A DNA stretch of 64,000 nucleotides from JAZDFC01 sp043808235 (GTDB lineage: Bacteria > Bacteroidota > Ignavibacteria > Ignavibacteriales > Melioribacteraceae): positions 124,001-188,000 of the forward strand of contig JAZDFC010000004.1 in NCBI GenBank assembly GCA_043808235.1. The letters run 5' to 3'. The notes under the pieces are model-generated. The model made no database searches, was not told where the DNA came from, and saw only the letters and a list, made by a program, of their open reading frames with translations. Each line of letters opens with the position of its first letter. Position 1 is the stretch's first letter. This document shows positions 44,363-52,524 of the stretch, in pieces. The translations under genes and the position numbers were made by a program.

Positions 44363-46507
44363 ATGAAACAGATATCAAACTACGTTCTAGCATTTCTTCT
44401 TCTTTTTATTTATAGACCGATATTCTCACAAATCGATTCAGTCCTTTCTGAAATCTCACCGGATTCCTTGATATTTACAGTGAAAGAGCTAACTGGAGCC
44501 CTACCCGTAACGTTAAATGGAAAAACCGATACCATTAAAACCCGCGCTGTATTAACCACGGGAAATAGAATCGCTTCGGAATATATTTATAATAGAATGG
44601 AAACAATGGGTCTTGAAACCGAGCGACAACATTTTCATGGTAATTATGATAAAATAGCTCTTAATTTTACAGGATTAACAGCAACAAATAAAAACGAATT
44701 CCCACTATGGCTTTGTTCTGATTGGGGAGAAATTTTTAGCTGTGATGATACGAGTTTTATTTGGAAATCGCGATTAAAGTCAGCAACTCGCCAAGTTGAT
44801 AGGCTTGATTGGATATCAACTTTCGGAAAAGACACTATCATATCCATGGGGCGCAATGGCGATTTTGCTTATTCTTTTGATGGAGGAGAACTATGGAACA
44901 GATTCAAAACAACACTGGATACGGCGGTATGTTTTATTACTCCATCACCTCAGGTAACAATAGCAGCCCATATAGGAGGCAGTATATGGCGGAGTAATAA
45001 CTTCGGCAGCAGTTGGACTGAAATAATAGTGGATAATAATTTTGTTGTACAGAACGGCGTTGCCTTGGGTAGGAATACAATTATTCTCATTGGGAACAAC
45101 CAGACAAAGACTGGAACTGGAATGATGTTCAGAAGTGAAGATGCTGGATTAACCTGGCAAGAAATTCAGATTAATTTTACGAATCCTCTATTTTCTATAT
45201 TCTCATTTGATTCGTTTCTAATTTGGGCAGCAAGTTCAGCGGGCGAAGTTTATTTTTCATATGATGCCGGAATAAATTGGCTGCGAATTAGTTCAGAAAA
45301 TCAGTTCAGCGATCAGCAGAAAATATACTTCATCAGCCAAAATGAAGGTTGGGTAACTGATTCGGAAAATAAAATATTTCATACAATCGATGGCGGAATA
45401 AACTGGGAGTTGATTTCAACTTTATCGGAACCTTTCATAATAAGCGATTTTGTCTTTCTTGATCTATCGAACGGAATTGTAATAGGGAAAGAATATTCCG
45501 CAATAAGAACTTACGATGGCGGCACTACCTGGAATGATAGAACTATTCCATTATTGCAGAACATACTTGCTACGAAAGTTGGAACAGCAAAACAAGATAA
45601 ATACATTCTTCTAACAGCACATTCCGATTGTGATATTTATCATCATTCACCAGGAGAGAACACATGGTTATGTGCGCCTGGTGCCGAAGACGATGGAAGC
45701 GGCGTTGCAATGCTTATTGAACTCGCCCGTGTTTTTAGTAAATATCCTATTCCGCTAACGCTTAAATTCGCGACTTTTCCTGATGAGGAATGGTTCTTAC
45801 GTGGATCTGAAGTCTTAGCACAAAAGCTATTTAATCAACAGGACTCACTTATGCTTTTTATCGATTTTGACATGGTTGGTTATGATAGTCTTTGGCCTGG
45901 TACAATCTTATTGTGCACTGATAAAAAAGAATCATGGGGTATTTACTATCATTTAGATGATTTGGTTATATCAACGAATATTCCACTAAAAATCGTATTG
46001 GATACTAAACATTTTGGATGTGCCAACGCAAGAGGATTTACTGGCAAAGGAATACCTATATTTTGTTTTTCAGAAGGAACTGGTGTACATGAAGATCCAA
46101 ATTACCATAGACCGACTGACACCTGGGACACGCTAAATCCTGAATTTATGGTGAACATCGCTAAATCCGCTGCAATACTTTTAGATGATATTGCAAAGAA
46201 TGGGATTGTTGATATTGAAGAAAACAACCCAAACCAAATACCGTTATCATTCTTTTTATCGCAAGCGTATCCCAATCCATTCAATCCAACTACCACGATT
46301 GAGTATATGTTACCGGAAGCCGGTAATGTTAGAGTAGAAGTATTTAATCTTTTAGGCGAGTTGGTGAAAACTCCGGTCAGCGAGTACAAGTCAGCCGGAA
46401 GATATAATTTGGTTTTTGATGCGGGAGATTTACCCAGCGGAGTTTATTTCTACACTCTTCGTGTGAATGATTTCTTTGATTGCAGAAAGACGGTGCTGCT
46501 GAGGTAA
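44363..46507 (+). CDS. Secreted M28-family peptidase with internal beta-propeller and T9SS C-terminal tag
   Basis: The ATG at 44363 (GGAG 8 nt upstream) is preferred over the ATG two codons before (GGAG only 2 nt away); the product has 714 residues. The signal peptide ends IFSQ. An M28-like N-terminal part (about 30-100) is followed by a YCF48/BNR-type beta-propeller (about 110-400: repeated S-x-D-x-G-x-x-W units such as SEDAGLTW, SYDAGINW and TIDGGINW). The M28 catalytic part then resumes (TAHSDC near 420, GAEDDGSG, FPDEEWFLRGSE, DFDMVG, TGVHEDPNYHRPTD), with zinc ligands His, Asp, Glu, Asp and His. The C-terminus (about 634-end, from YPNPFNPTT) is a type IX secretion sorting domain. The propeller thus interrupts the peptidase. 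Confidence 0.9.
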   Translation: MKQISNYVLAFLLLFIYRPIFSQIDSVLSEISPDSLIFTVKELTGALPVTLNGKTDTIKTRAVLTTGNRIASEYIYNRMETMGLETERQHFHGNYDKIALNFTGLTATNKNEFPLWLCSDWGEIFSCDDTSFIWKSRLKSATRQVDRLDWISTFGKDTIISMGRNGDFAYSFDGGELWNRFKTTLDTAVCFITPSPQVTIAAHIGGSIWRSNNFGSSWTEIIVDNNFVVQNGVALGRNTIILIGNNQTKTGTGMMFRSEDAGLTWQEIQINFTNPLFSIFSFDSFLIWAASSAGEVYFSYDAGINWLRISSENQFSDQQKIYFISQNEGWVTDSENKIFHTIDGGINWELISTLSEPFIISDFVFLDLSNGIVIGKEYSAIRTYDGGTTWNDRTIPLLQNILATKVGTAKQDKYILLTAHSDCDIYHHSPGENTWLCAPGAEDDGSGVAMLIELARVFSKYPIPLTLKFATFPDEEWFLRGSEVLAQKLFNQQDSLMLFIDFDMVGYDSLWPGTILLCTDKKESWGIYYHLDDLVISTNIPLKIVLDTKHFGCANARGFTGKGIPIFCFSEGTGVHEDPNYHRPTDTWDTLNPEFMVNIAKSAAILLDDIAKNGIVDIEENNPNQIPLSFFLSQAYPNPFNPTTTIEYMLPEAGNVRVEVFNLLGELVKTPVSEYKSAGRYNLVFDAGDLPSGVYFYTLRVNDFFDCRKTVLLR

Positions 46508-46525
46508 GTGTTTTTTATAACTTTT

Positions 46526-46789
46526 AGAAATGACATATCTCTGCCTCTATTTCCGTGGTAGATATGTCATTTCTTTTTGAAGTCTTCACTTCGATACCTT
46601 CGGCATCGACTTTCCATCTCTCCTGGATTTATTACAGAGATTTGACCGCTTCGCGGTCGTGATAGTAAATGTCCATCGAAAGATTAATAACGGAAAAACA
46701 GCTTTGAATTTCAGATTACGCCGAACTGCAACGCAGTTCAACATCGGTAACAACAACAGAAGTACGAAAGAACAACCGCAGCGCGGTTG
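46526..46789. repeat. Composite palindrome cassette, copy 2
   Basis: The same five palindromes recur in the same order: AGAAATGACATATC hairpin (46526-46574, again 14-bp arms and 21-nt loop), CGAT-ACC-TTC-GGC-ATCG (46592-46608), GACCGC-TTC-GCGGTC (46644-46658), GAACTGC-AAC-GCAGTTC (46723-46739) followed by the same AACATCGGTAACAA, and CAACCGC-AGC-GCGGTTG (46773-46789). It is somewhat shorter than copy 1 in the spacers. Confidence 0.75.
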
Positions 46790-46802
46790 AAGTAACGGGC
46801 TT

Positions 46803-46851
46803 AGAAATGACATATCGCCGCCGCTAATTCCGCGATAGATATGTTATTTCT
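46803..46851. repeat. Third copy of the 49-bp hairpin
   Basis: AGAAATGACATATC (46803-46816) pairs with GATATGTTATTTCT (46838-46851), with one mismatch. The loop is again exactly 21 nt, as in the two other copies. It ends 9 bp before the stop codon side of the site-2 protease gene. Confidence 0.7.
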
Positions 46852-46860
46852 ATCTTTACA

Positions 46861-47559
46861 TTATTGGTAGTTGCTTCCCCAGTACAACAGATTGATAAAC
46901 ACGAGGTGAATTTTAAAATAAATCAAATCGAACAACTTCCACGCGATCAATAATCCAATCAACGAGAAAGCGGAAGTGCGGACAAAGTTCATGTATTTTC
47001 TTCCGGCTTCATCGGGCAGGTACATCGGAATAATTCCGCTGCCGTCGAGTGGAGGGAAGGGAATCAAATTAAAAACGAACAGTATCAAATTCAACGAAAA
47101 CAATATACTCAAAAATTTTGCGAGCACTTCGAATGCGCCGGTCGAGTATGAACCCACCAAACTAGATATTGTGATGGAAGACGGCGCATAGAAAACACCA
47201 AAGTATATCCCAGCATGAATCAGCAATCCGGCGAGGAATAAAAGAATAAAATTTGCCACGGGTCCAGCCGCCGCCATTGCCGCGGCTTTTTTCGGGTGTG
47301 TGTAAGCCCATTCGTAATTATACGGTGTTCGCGCCCATCCCATCATCCAGCCGGCAGCAAAGAATGAAATTACCGGAACGAGCACTGTTCCAACCGGTTC
47401 GCGTTTAATATGCGGCACGGGATTCAACGATACCTGCCCGCTGTTATAAGCAGTCAAATCTCCCATCTTCATTGCAGAAAAAGCATGTGCCGCCTCGTGA
47501 AAGGTTGTTGATAAAAGAAAAACAACATACCAGATTATTCCATCGTAGATGTTTACCAT
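46861..47559 (-). CDS. Site-2-type (M50) membrane metalloprotease
   Basis: The 232-residue membrane protein has the M50 active-site motif TTFHEAAHAFSAMKMGD near residues 19-32 (HExxH) and the second metal motif NLIPFPPLDGSGI near 170-182, with about six membrane helices. AAAGPVANFILLFLAG between them is also typical. The short form without a PDZ domain fits the SpoIVFB/rhomboid-like site-2 protease group. It would cut a membrane protein within the bilayer; no partner regulator is nearby. It lies after a cassette of palindromes and 113 bp from the M28 gene. Confidence 0.93.
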   Translation of the reverse strand: MVNIYDGIIWYVVFLLSTTFHEAAHAFSAMKMGDLTAYNSGQVSLNPVPHIKREPVGTVLVPVISFFAAGWMMGWARTPYNYEWAYTHPKKAAAMAAAGPVANFILLFLAGLLIHAGIYFGVFYAPSSITISSLVGSYSTGAFEVLAKFLSILFSLNLILFVFNLIPFPPLDGSGIIPMYLPDEAGRKYMNFVRTSAFSLIGLLIAWKLFDLIYFKIHLVFINLLYWGSNYQ

Positions 47560-47579
47560 AAAATTTTTCCATTTTAAAA

Positions 47580-47669
47580 CTCAGTGGTTCTCAGTGACTT
47601 CTCTGTGTCCCTCTGTGTAAGAAAAAAAGTTACACTGAGTACCACAGAGGATGCACAGAGTACACGGAG
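47580..47669. repeat. Mirror array: CTCnGTG x4, loop, CACnGAG x4
   Basis: CTCAGTG, CTCAGTG, CTCTGTG and CTCTGTG begin at 47580, 47590, 47601 and 47611. The complementary CACTGAG, CACAGAG, CACAGAG and CACGGAG begin at 47633, 47643, 47654 and 47663. Spacing is 9-11 nt, close to a helical turn. The whole forms a 90-bp imperfect palindrome between the site-2 protease and M28 genes. Confidence 0.7.
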
Positions 47670-47672
47670 TCT

Positions 47673-49157
47673 TTATTTAATAATTTGTTCTCGTTGATAA
47701 TTTCCATTCGCAACTTCGAAGGCTGTGAGATAACCGAGCTTGGTAATTGTCTCGAACAAAACCGGATTCAACGTTTCAGGTTTATCGCCTATCTCGTGCA
47801 AGTATGTGTAACTGTTTGTTGTAACAAAATACAAAGTCGGAATTCCCTTTTCATGGAAAGGAGTTGCATCCGCTCCACCGCCGCCCCAGGTTCCTTCGAT
47901 CATCATATTAAAAAATTCTTTGTCTTTTGAACAGGCAATATTCCAAAGCTGCGGTGAGCTTTTACCGCCTCCAATTCTGATACTGTCGCCATGACCAACG
48001 CAATCAAAGTTCAACATCGCCGTAATTGAATCAAGCGGAACGGGGGAGTGGTCGGCGAAATACTTTGAGCCGTCCAATCCATGTTCTTCGGCAGAAAATA
48101 AAACGAATAATATCGATCTCTTTGGAAGGATTCCGTTCTCGGCAAATGCCCCGGCAATTCCCAATACTGCGGCGGAACCGGACGCATTGTCGTTCGCACC
48201 AGGGAAATAGATTTCATCAGCCTGCGTTCCTACATGATCGAGATGCCCGCCGATTACTACATATTGATTTTTAAATATGGGATCGCATCCTTCCATCATC
48301 CCGACAACATTCATTGTCGGTTGTTCTTTCGTATACTTTGTGTTGATGTTTAAGAATGCAGAAGTTTTTAATGGAATTGAAAACGGTTGTTTCGTCGAAT
48401 CAATCCGGGTTTGTAAATCTTTTAAAGTGTATCCTGTCTCTTCAAGAAAATCATTCGCAACAGGAATATCAATATGAAGTTGTGGGAAAGTTTCAATCTG
48501 CTCGCCGCTGCCGGCAATAGTGCTTCCAATCGGTTTCTGCGGCTTTGCATCATTCGGCAGCGATACAAATAAAATTCCTACTGCTCCATGTTCAAATGCA
48601 ACTCTCGATTTCTCGCGCGGATTCTCGTCGCGCCAAGCACTATCGCCAATCTTCCATGCCGGTGTATATTTAAAACACATTACTATTTTATTTTTAACAT
48701 CAATCCCGGCATAATCGTCATATCCAATCTCCGGCATAGAATGCCCGTAACCTGCGAACACAATTGGTGCAGTAAAATTACCCGCGCCCGTAAATCCGCG
48801 GCACACAAAATCATCTCCGAGTTGATAAGATTTTATTACTTCATCGCCGCTCACTAATTTTAATTCGCACGGCGGTAATATTTCATCATACTCAATATTG
48901 AAATGCTGAAAATATTTTTCATCGCCCAACGGCATTAAATTCAATCCGGCAAATTTATCAGCCATATAACTCGCAGCTTTGTTGTAACCTTCGCTGCCGG
49001 CGAGTCTGCCGCCGAATTCTTTATCGGCAAGGACTTTGACTGTGTTCATCAAGTCGTAGAATGTAATTGAGGATAATCCCGGTACTTCCTGTGGTTGAGA
49101 AAACAATTGTATAAATCCAATTAAGTAAGCGGCACTTAAGAGATAAAATTTATTCAT
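47673..49157 (-). CDS. Secreted M28-family aminopeptidase
   Basis: The 494-residue protein has a signal peptide (MNKFYLLSAAYLIGFIQLFSQ), then an M28 lid region, an inserted protease-associated (PA) domain (about 125-230: GNFTAPIVFAGYGHSM to AVGILFVSL) and the catalytic domain. Zinc ligands can be placed at His in GGHLDHVG, Asp in GANDNASGSAAV, Glu-Glu in FSAEEHGLDGSKYF, Asp in LNFDCVGHGD, and His in YLHEIGDKPETL. It hydrolyses N-terminal residues of peptides outside the cytoplasm. No T9SS tag is present. It is the second M28 enzyme within 3 kb, but without the propeller. The assignment is firm. Confidence 0.95.
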   Translation of the reverse strand: MNKFYLLSAAYLIGFIQLFSQPQEVPGLSSITFYDLMNTVKVLADKEFGGRLAGSEGYNKAASYMADKFAGLNLMPLGDEKYFQHFNIEYDEILPPCELKLVSGDEVIKSYQLGDDFVCRGFTGAGNFTAPIVFAGYGHSMPEIGYDDYAGIDVKNKIVMCFKYTPAWKIGDSAWRDENPREKSRVAFEHGAVGILFVSLPNDAKPQKPIGSTIAGSGEQIETFPQLHIDIPVANDFLEETGYTLKDLQTRIDSTKQPFSIPLKTSAFLNINTKYTKEQPTMNVVGMMEGCDPIFKNQYVVIGGHLDHVGTQADEIYFPGANDNASGSAAVLGIAGAFAENGILPKRSILFVLFSAEEHGLDGSKYFADHSPVPLDSITAMLNFDCVGHGDSIRIGGGKSSPQLWNIACSKDKEFFNMMIEGTWGGGGADATPFHEKGIPTLYFVTTNSYTYLHEIGDKPETLNPVLFETITKLGYLTAFEVANGNYQREQIIK

Positions 49158-49711
49158 CTTTATTCTCGGGTTCGTGTTTAATAATTATAAATGTAATAAA
49201 ATCCAGCCAGTATTAAAAATTTGTTCTGATTAAACCTGTCCTCTTTGGATAATTGAAGATAATATTGACTAATGGAATCGAACATGTTTGTCTTTGGGTC
49301 TGAAAATCTTTTTAACCGATTATCGTCATTGAATATTTTTTATTTGTAATATATCTGTCCAAAATAAAATTCTCATATTTCGTCCCGATGGGACTTAATT
49401 CGAAGATCGAGAATGATTTACTATAAATATTTAATCCCTATCGGGATTGTAAGATAATGTCAGTTTATATACATATTTGTAACGAATTGTCCCGGTGGGG
49501 ACAAAATATTTTTAGTACTATGATTTCTTCCTTCATAAGAAAAGTCCCGTATGGGACGCAATGAGAGGGATTCATTATCAACAATGACGAAAGCTTATGA
49601 AAACAATATGCAATCGAATATTATTTACTAAGTTGGAATTATTTTGGACAACAGTGATTTGTAAAACAAAACGAATGACTGCGTTGAATGTAGAATTGAA
49701 ATAGATTAGTT
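49158..49711. other. Gene-free divergent region with a phased palindrome array
   Basis: This 554-bp gap lies between the M28 gene and the DUF1207 gene. Its middle (49382-49557) holds four GTCCC/GGGAC palindromes spaced about 51-57 bp. The flanks are AT-rich and presumably hold promoters of both genes. No coding frame or RNA gene was recognised. Confidence 0.6.
49382..49557. repeat. Four short GTCCC/GGGAC palindromes spaced about 54 bp
   Basis: Units are GTCCC-GAT-GGGAC (49382-49394), AATCCC-TATC-GGGATT (49433-49448), TTGTCCC-GGTG-GGGACAA (49487-49504) and GTCCC-GTAT-GGGAC (49544-49557). Start-to-start distances are 51, 54 and 57 bp. Spacers are unlike one another. Confidence 0.65.
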
Positions 49712-50620
49712 TTGGATGTTTTTTTTGGAGATCATATTAAAAAGTTATTAATTCTGTTTTTGGTTTTTGTTTCAGCCGGTGCGCATGCGCAATGCGTTGT
49801 TAGTGATTCTGATTTAATCAATTTTCAGATTCAGTTCGTAAATAATTTTGCGCAAAACTCTTCTAATGATGTTTCAGAAAAGGGAATTGAATTCTTCCCT
49901 AATGAAAGAGTATTCCCAAAGATATTCGCTGACGGAACTGCCCAGCAATTTTCACTGAACAAAGATTTACTTTCGAGAAGATTTATTGGAGCTATCGGAA
50001 GTTCACAAAGAATATTGCAGTTTTATTTTTATGATTACCTTGTGCAGGTTAGCTTGGGCGCTACGGTTTATGCAAGTCTATATAAACAACCCGATGTTGT
50101 TGAAGTACACACAGCTTGTTTCTTTGTCGATCTCCCTTTCGATATTCGTTTGACGGATAATTTGGTTTTACGCACAGGATACGGACATTATAGCGCACAC
50201 CTTGCTGATGACGGTGTGGACAAGCTGAATATCAAGGCAATCAATTACGCAAAAGATTACATCCCGCTAATAACTGCATATAAGGTTGATAATCCTAACT
50301 TGTGGCTTTACGGAGGAATCAGATTTGACACTTATACAATTCCCGAATACAACAAGCGCTGGAATATTCAGATCGGAATTGAAGGTGGAGACATTATCTT
50401 AACTGAAGGAATCAAATTATACGGTGCAGTTGATATTAAATTCAAATCGGAAGCGGCGTGGGGTTCTACGCAGAGTTATCAAGCCGGTTTAAAATTTTTT
50501 GAATCGGAATCGAGTGCGATTCGGTTCGCATATACATACAGAACCGGGTTGGAAGACCGCGGACAATTTTATACAAAACGTGTATCTCTAAGTTTAATAG
50601 GGCTTTATTTTGATTTCTAA
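49712..50620 (+). CDS. DUF1207-like outer-membrane protein
   Basis: The conventional start is a TTG at 49712 without a ribosome site. However, an ATT at 49736 has a GGAG 5 nt upstream (49727-49730) and would give a textbook signal peptide (KKLLILFLVFVSAGAHAQ), so the true start may be that rare codon. The mature region matches the DUF1207 pattern: FFPNERVFPKIFADG, then RTGYGHYSAHLADDG, and NLWLYGGIRFDTYTIPEY. The rest is beta-barrel like (about 290 residues). Members are predicted outer-membrane proteins with unknown function. It is followed by a DUF2279 gene with an 11-bp overlap. Confidence 0.7.
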   Translation: MDVFFGDHIKKLLILFLVFVSAGAHAQCVVSDSDLINFQIQFVNNFAQNSSNDVSEKGIEFFPNERVFPKIFADGTAQQFSLNKDLLSRRFIGAIGSSQRILQFYFYDYLVQVSLGATVYASLYKQPDVVEVHTACFFVDLPFDIRLTDNLVLRTGYGHYSAHLADDGVDKLNIKAINYAKDYIPLITAYKVDNPNLWLYGGIRFDTYTIPEYNKRWNIQIGIEGGDIILTEGIKLYGAVDIKFKSEAAWGSTQSYQAGLKFFESESSAIRFAYTYRTGLEDRGQFYTKRVSLSLIGLYFDF

Positions 50621-51494
50621 AAAAAATGCTAATCTCTTATTACTGAATATACTTCTGCTGGCATTTCTTTTATCAACAAATAAAACAATGTTTGCGCAGG
50701 ACTCAACTGAAGTTGTTGATTCAACCGAAATCTCTCATTCGTTTTGGTCGAAATATAATATGTCTAAGTACGCGGCAGGGGGAATGGCGCTCGGTACGCT
50801 CGGTTATGCTTACGGGGTCTGGTGGAAAAATGATTTCCGTTCTTTCCGTTTCTTCCAAGAAGGACAGGGAGTTTTCGATGCTCATCTTGCGATAGATAAA
50901 ATTGGTCATTTTTATACTTCGTATTTTATGTTTCATTCTATAGATGAAATTTTAAAATGGGGTGGTCATGACAAAGATGAAGCATTGTGGTGGGCAGCAG
51001 GTGTATCGGCTTTTCATGCCTTTGCTATCGAAGTCGGCGACGGCTTAAGCGAATATGGATTCGATCCTGAAGATTTGATTTGGAATTGGTCGGGCGTTGG
51101 GTATAGCATGCTTCAGGAAAAAGTACCTTTCTTTAAAAATTTTCAATTCAAGTGGAGCCTTTATTATCCGCTTTCAAAGCATGCATTCAAGGTGAATGAT
51201 CTTTATGATTATCACATATATTTTATATCGGCGAAAGTGAATAACCTGCTTCCAGAACAAATGGAAAAATATTGGCCGGATTTTCTGCAAATCGCTTTGG
51301 GATATAGCGGAAGGAATAATGTTACGGAAAGAGAATTTATACTCAGCTTCGATTACGACCTTGAATTGATTCCAATCGAAGGCGACTTTGCCGCACTCTT
51401 AAAATCAATTTTTAACATGTTTCATCTCCCCGCACCCGGCGTAAAATTTTCGCCCGGACACAAACCGGAATTCCAATTGCTATTATTGAATTAA
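50610..51494 (+). CDS. DUF2279 (YfiM-like) protein
   Basis: The 294-residue protein begins at a TTG that overlaps the DUF1207 stop by 11 bp. No earlier or better ATG is found, and the next ATG would remove the signal peptide (LLLLNILLLAFLLSTNKTMFAQ). The DUF2279 core is visible: YGVWWKNDFRSFRFFQEGQG, then DKIGHFYTSYFMFHSIDEILKWGG, AFHAFAIEVGDGLS and FDPEDLIWNWSGVGYSMLQ, with conserved His and Asp residues. YfiM-like proteins are secreted, and their role is unknown. The pairing with DUF1207 suggests a shared envelope role. Confidence 0.8.
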   Translation: MISKKNANLLLLNILLLAFLLSTNKTMFAQDSTEVVDSTEISHSFWSKYNMSKYAAGGMALGTLGYAYGVWWKNDFRSFRFFQEGQGVFDAHLAIDKIGHFYTSYFMFHSIDEILKWGGHDKDEALWWAAGVSAFHAFAIEVGDGLSEYGFDPEDLIWNWSGVGYSMLQEKVPFFKNFQFKWSLYYPLSKHAFKVNDLYDYHIYFISAKVNNLLPEQMEKYWPDFLQIALGYSGRNNVTEREFILSFDYDLELIPIEGDFAALLKSIFNMFHLPAPGVKFSPGHKPEFQLLLLN

Positions 51495-51600
51495 AAAAAA
51501 CTACTCAGAATTATTTTTGAAAATATACTCACTATAAATCAGTTTTAGGATTTTGCCTTAAAGTCGAAGTTGACTTAAAAATTATTTTGTCAGTATAATT

Positions 51601-51663
51601 CTTTATGTCTTCGAGCCTTAGTGGCGTTGATTAAAATTGCCACGAGGGCACTAAGTCACTAAG
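51601..51663. repeat. Mirror octad array, CTTnnnG x3 and CACnnnG x3
   Basis: CTTTATG, CTTCGAG and CTTAGTG start at 51601, 51609 and 51617. CACGAGG, CACTAAG and CACTAAG start at 51641, 51649 and 51657. Spacing is exactly 8 nt on each side, and the halves are approximately reverse complements. The same word family returns at 54433-54485. Confidence 0.65.
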
Positions 51664-51792
51664 AAATCTAAAAGTATCTCGATTTGGATGAGATCAAAAA
51701 AAAGAGATCCGAAAACCAATTTCTTCACAGTATATTGTTTTAAGAATTTGTATTTTGTTTATGTGCATTTACTTATCAAGTGAATTTACAAT

Positions 51793-52524
51793 ATGTCCAA
51801 CTGGCAAAACAAAATATTTACTTTCGCTCTAACTTCATTTCTACTATTCTCCTCGAAGGTACTTTTCAGCCAATATGGTGCAACCGCATCAAATAGTTTT
51901 CTTTATCCCGATACTCTGCACTGGAGTGAGTATCGCGATCAACTGGCGCTTTATCTGGCTAAACTTCCGGAAGACATTGTTGAGGAAGTGAGCGCAGATA
52001 TATACGCGCCGTACTTTTCATACCAGGCAAGATTTGGATTGATTTACGGATTCGCTTTAACCGGGAGCGTAAGCACGAATATCATTACACGGAATTTCCA
52101 ACTCGGTTTGCAATGGAATCTCTGCTTAAATAGATTAGCCTTTTCACTTGGTTACGATGCTTCATTAATGTATGGTAAACTCCGGGGTTTCGGTTTTGAT
52201 AATAAAGTATACAGTTGGATATTTTACCCGAATATATCTGCGGGGTTTGCTTTCGAAAAATTTACTATCTCATGTAAAGCCGAAGCAGCATTCATAACCA
52301 AACTCGCCCAATATGCCGATGATGTTGAATCAATAATCGAAAGAAATTTTTTATCCGGCGGTTCGATAGGATTTTACATCGAGCAGCCGTTATGGAAAGA
52401 TCATATTATAATTCTCGGTGTCAAAGGAAATTATATCCGCTACTATTTGCCTGCATGGGCTACATTCCCTACGTGGGATCGTTATCACTTTATTCCCGAA
52501 GCTGTGATAGGAATAAATTTATGA
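51793..52524 (+). CDS. Secreted beta-barrel-like protein, unknown function
   Basis: The 243-residue protein has a signal peptide (FTFALTSFLLFSSKVLFSQ). The rest shows alternating strands typical of a small outer-membrane barrel: ARFGLIYGFALTGSVSTNII, FQLGLQWNLCLNRLAFSLGYDASL, WIFYPNISAGFAFEKFTI and GGSIGFYIEQP. It ends in INL. No family name is recognised. It comes after a 298-bp gap that contains a mirrored repeat and is followed by the GDPD gene with a 4-bp ATGA overlap, so it belongs to the same operon. Confidence 0.72.
   Translation: MSNWQNKIFTFALTSFLLFSSKVLFSQYGATASNSFLYPDTLHWSEYRDQLALYLAKLPEDIVEEVSADIYAPYFSYQARFGLIYGFALTGSVSTNIITRNFQLGLQWNLCLNRLAFSLGYDASLMYGKLRGFGFDNKVYSWIFYPNISAGFAFEKFTISCKAEAAFITKLAQYADDVESIIERNFLSGGSIGFYIEQPLWKDHIIILGVKGNYIRYYLPAWATFPTWDRYHFIPEAVIGINL

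Larger units (their letters stand above)
46508..46860. other. Gene-free region holding palindrome cassette copy 2
   Basis: This 353-bp convergent gap between the M28/T9SS gene and the site-2 protease gene is almost completely filled by the second palindrome cassette (46526-46789) and an extra hairpin (46803-46851). No coding frame was accepted; open frames here are low-complexity. Confidence 0.65.

Noticed and set aside
43943..46851. Insertion sequence or composite transposon with the M28 gene as cargo
   Set aside because: There is no transposase, the repeats are direct rather than inverted as wholes, and no target-site duplication is evident. It is kept only as a possible non-autonomous repeat.
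49382..49557. CRISPR array
   Set aside because: The four repeat units are only 13-18 bp, degenerate, and self-palindromic, with no cas gene nearby. Spacing of about 54 bp is similar to CRISPR but the repeats are not.
52392..52520. N-terminal extension of the GDPD gene
   Set aside because: It overlaps the preceding barrel gene out of frame and would hide a clear lipoprotein signal peptide that begins at 52521.
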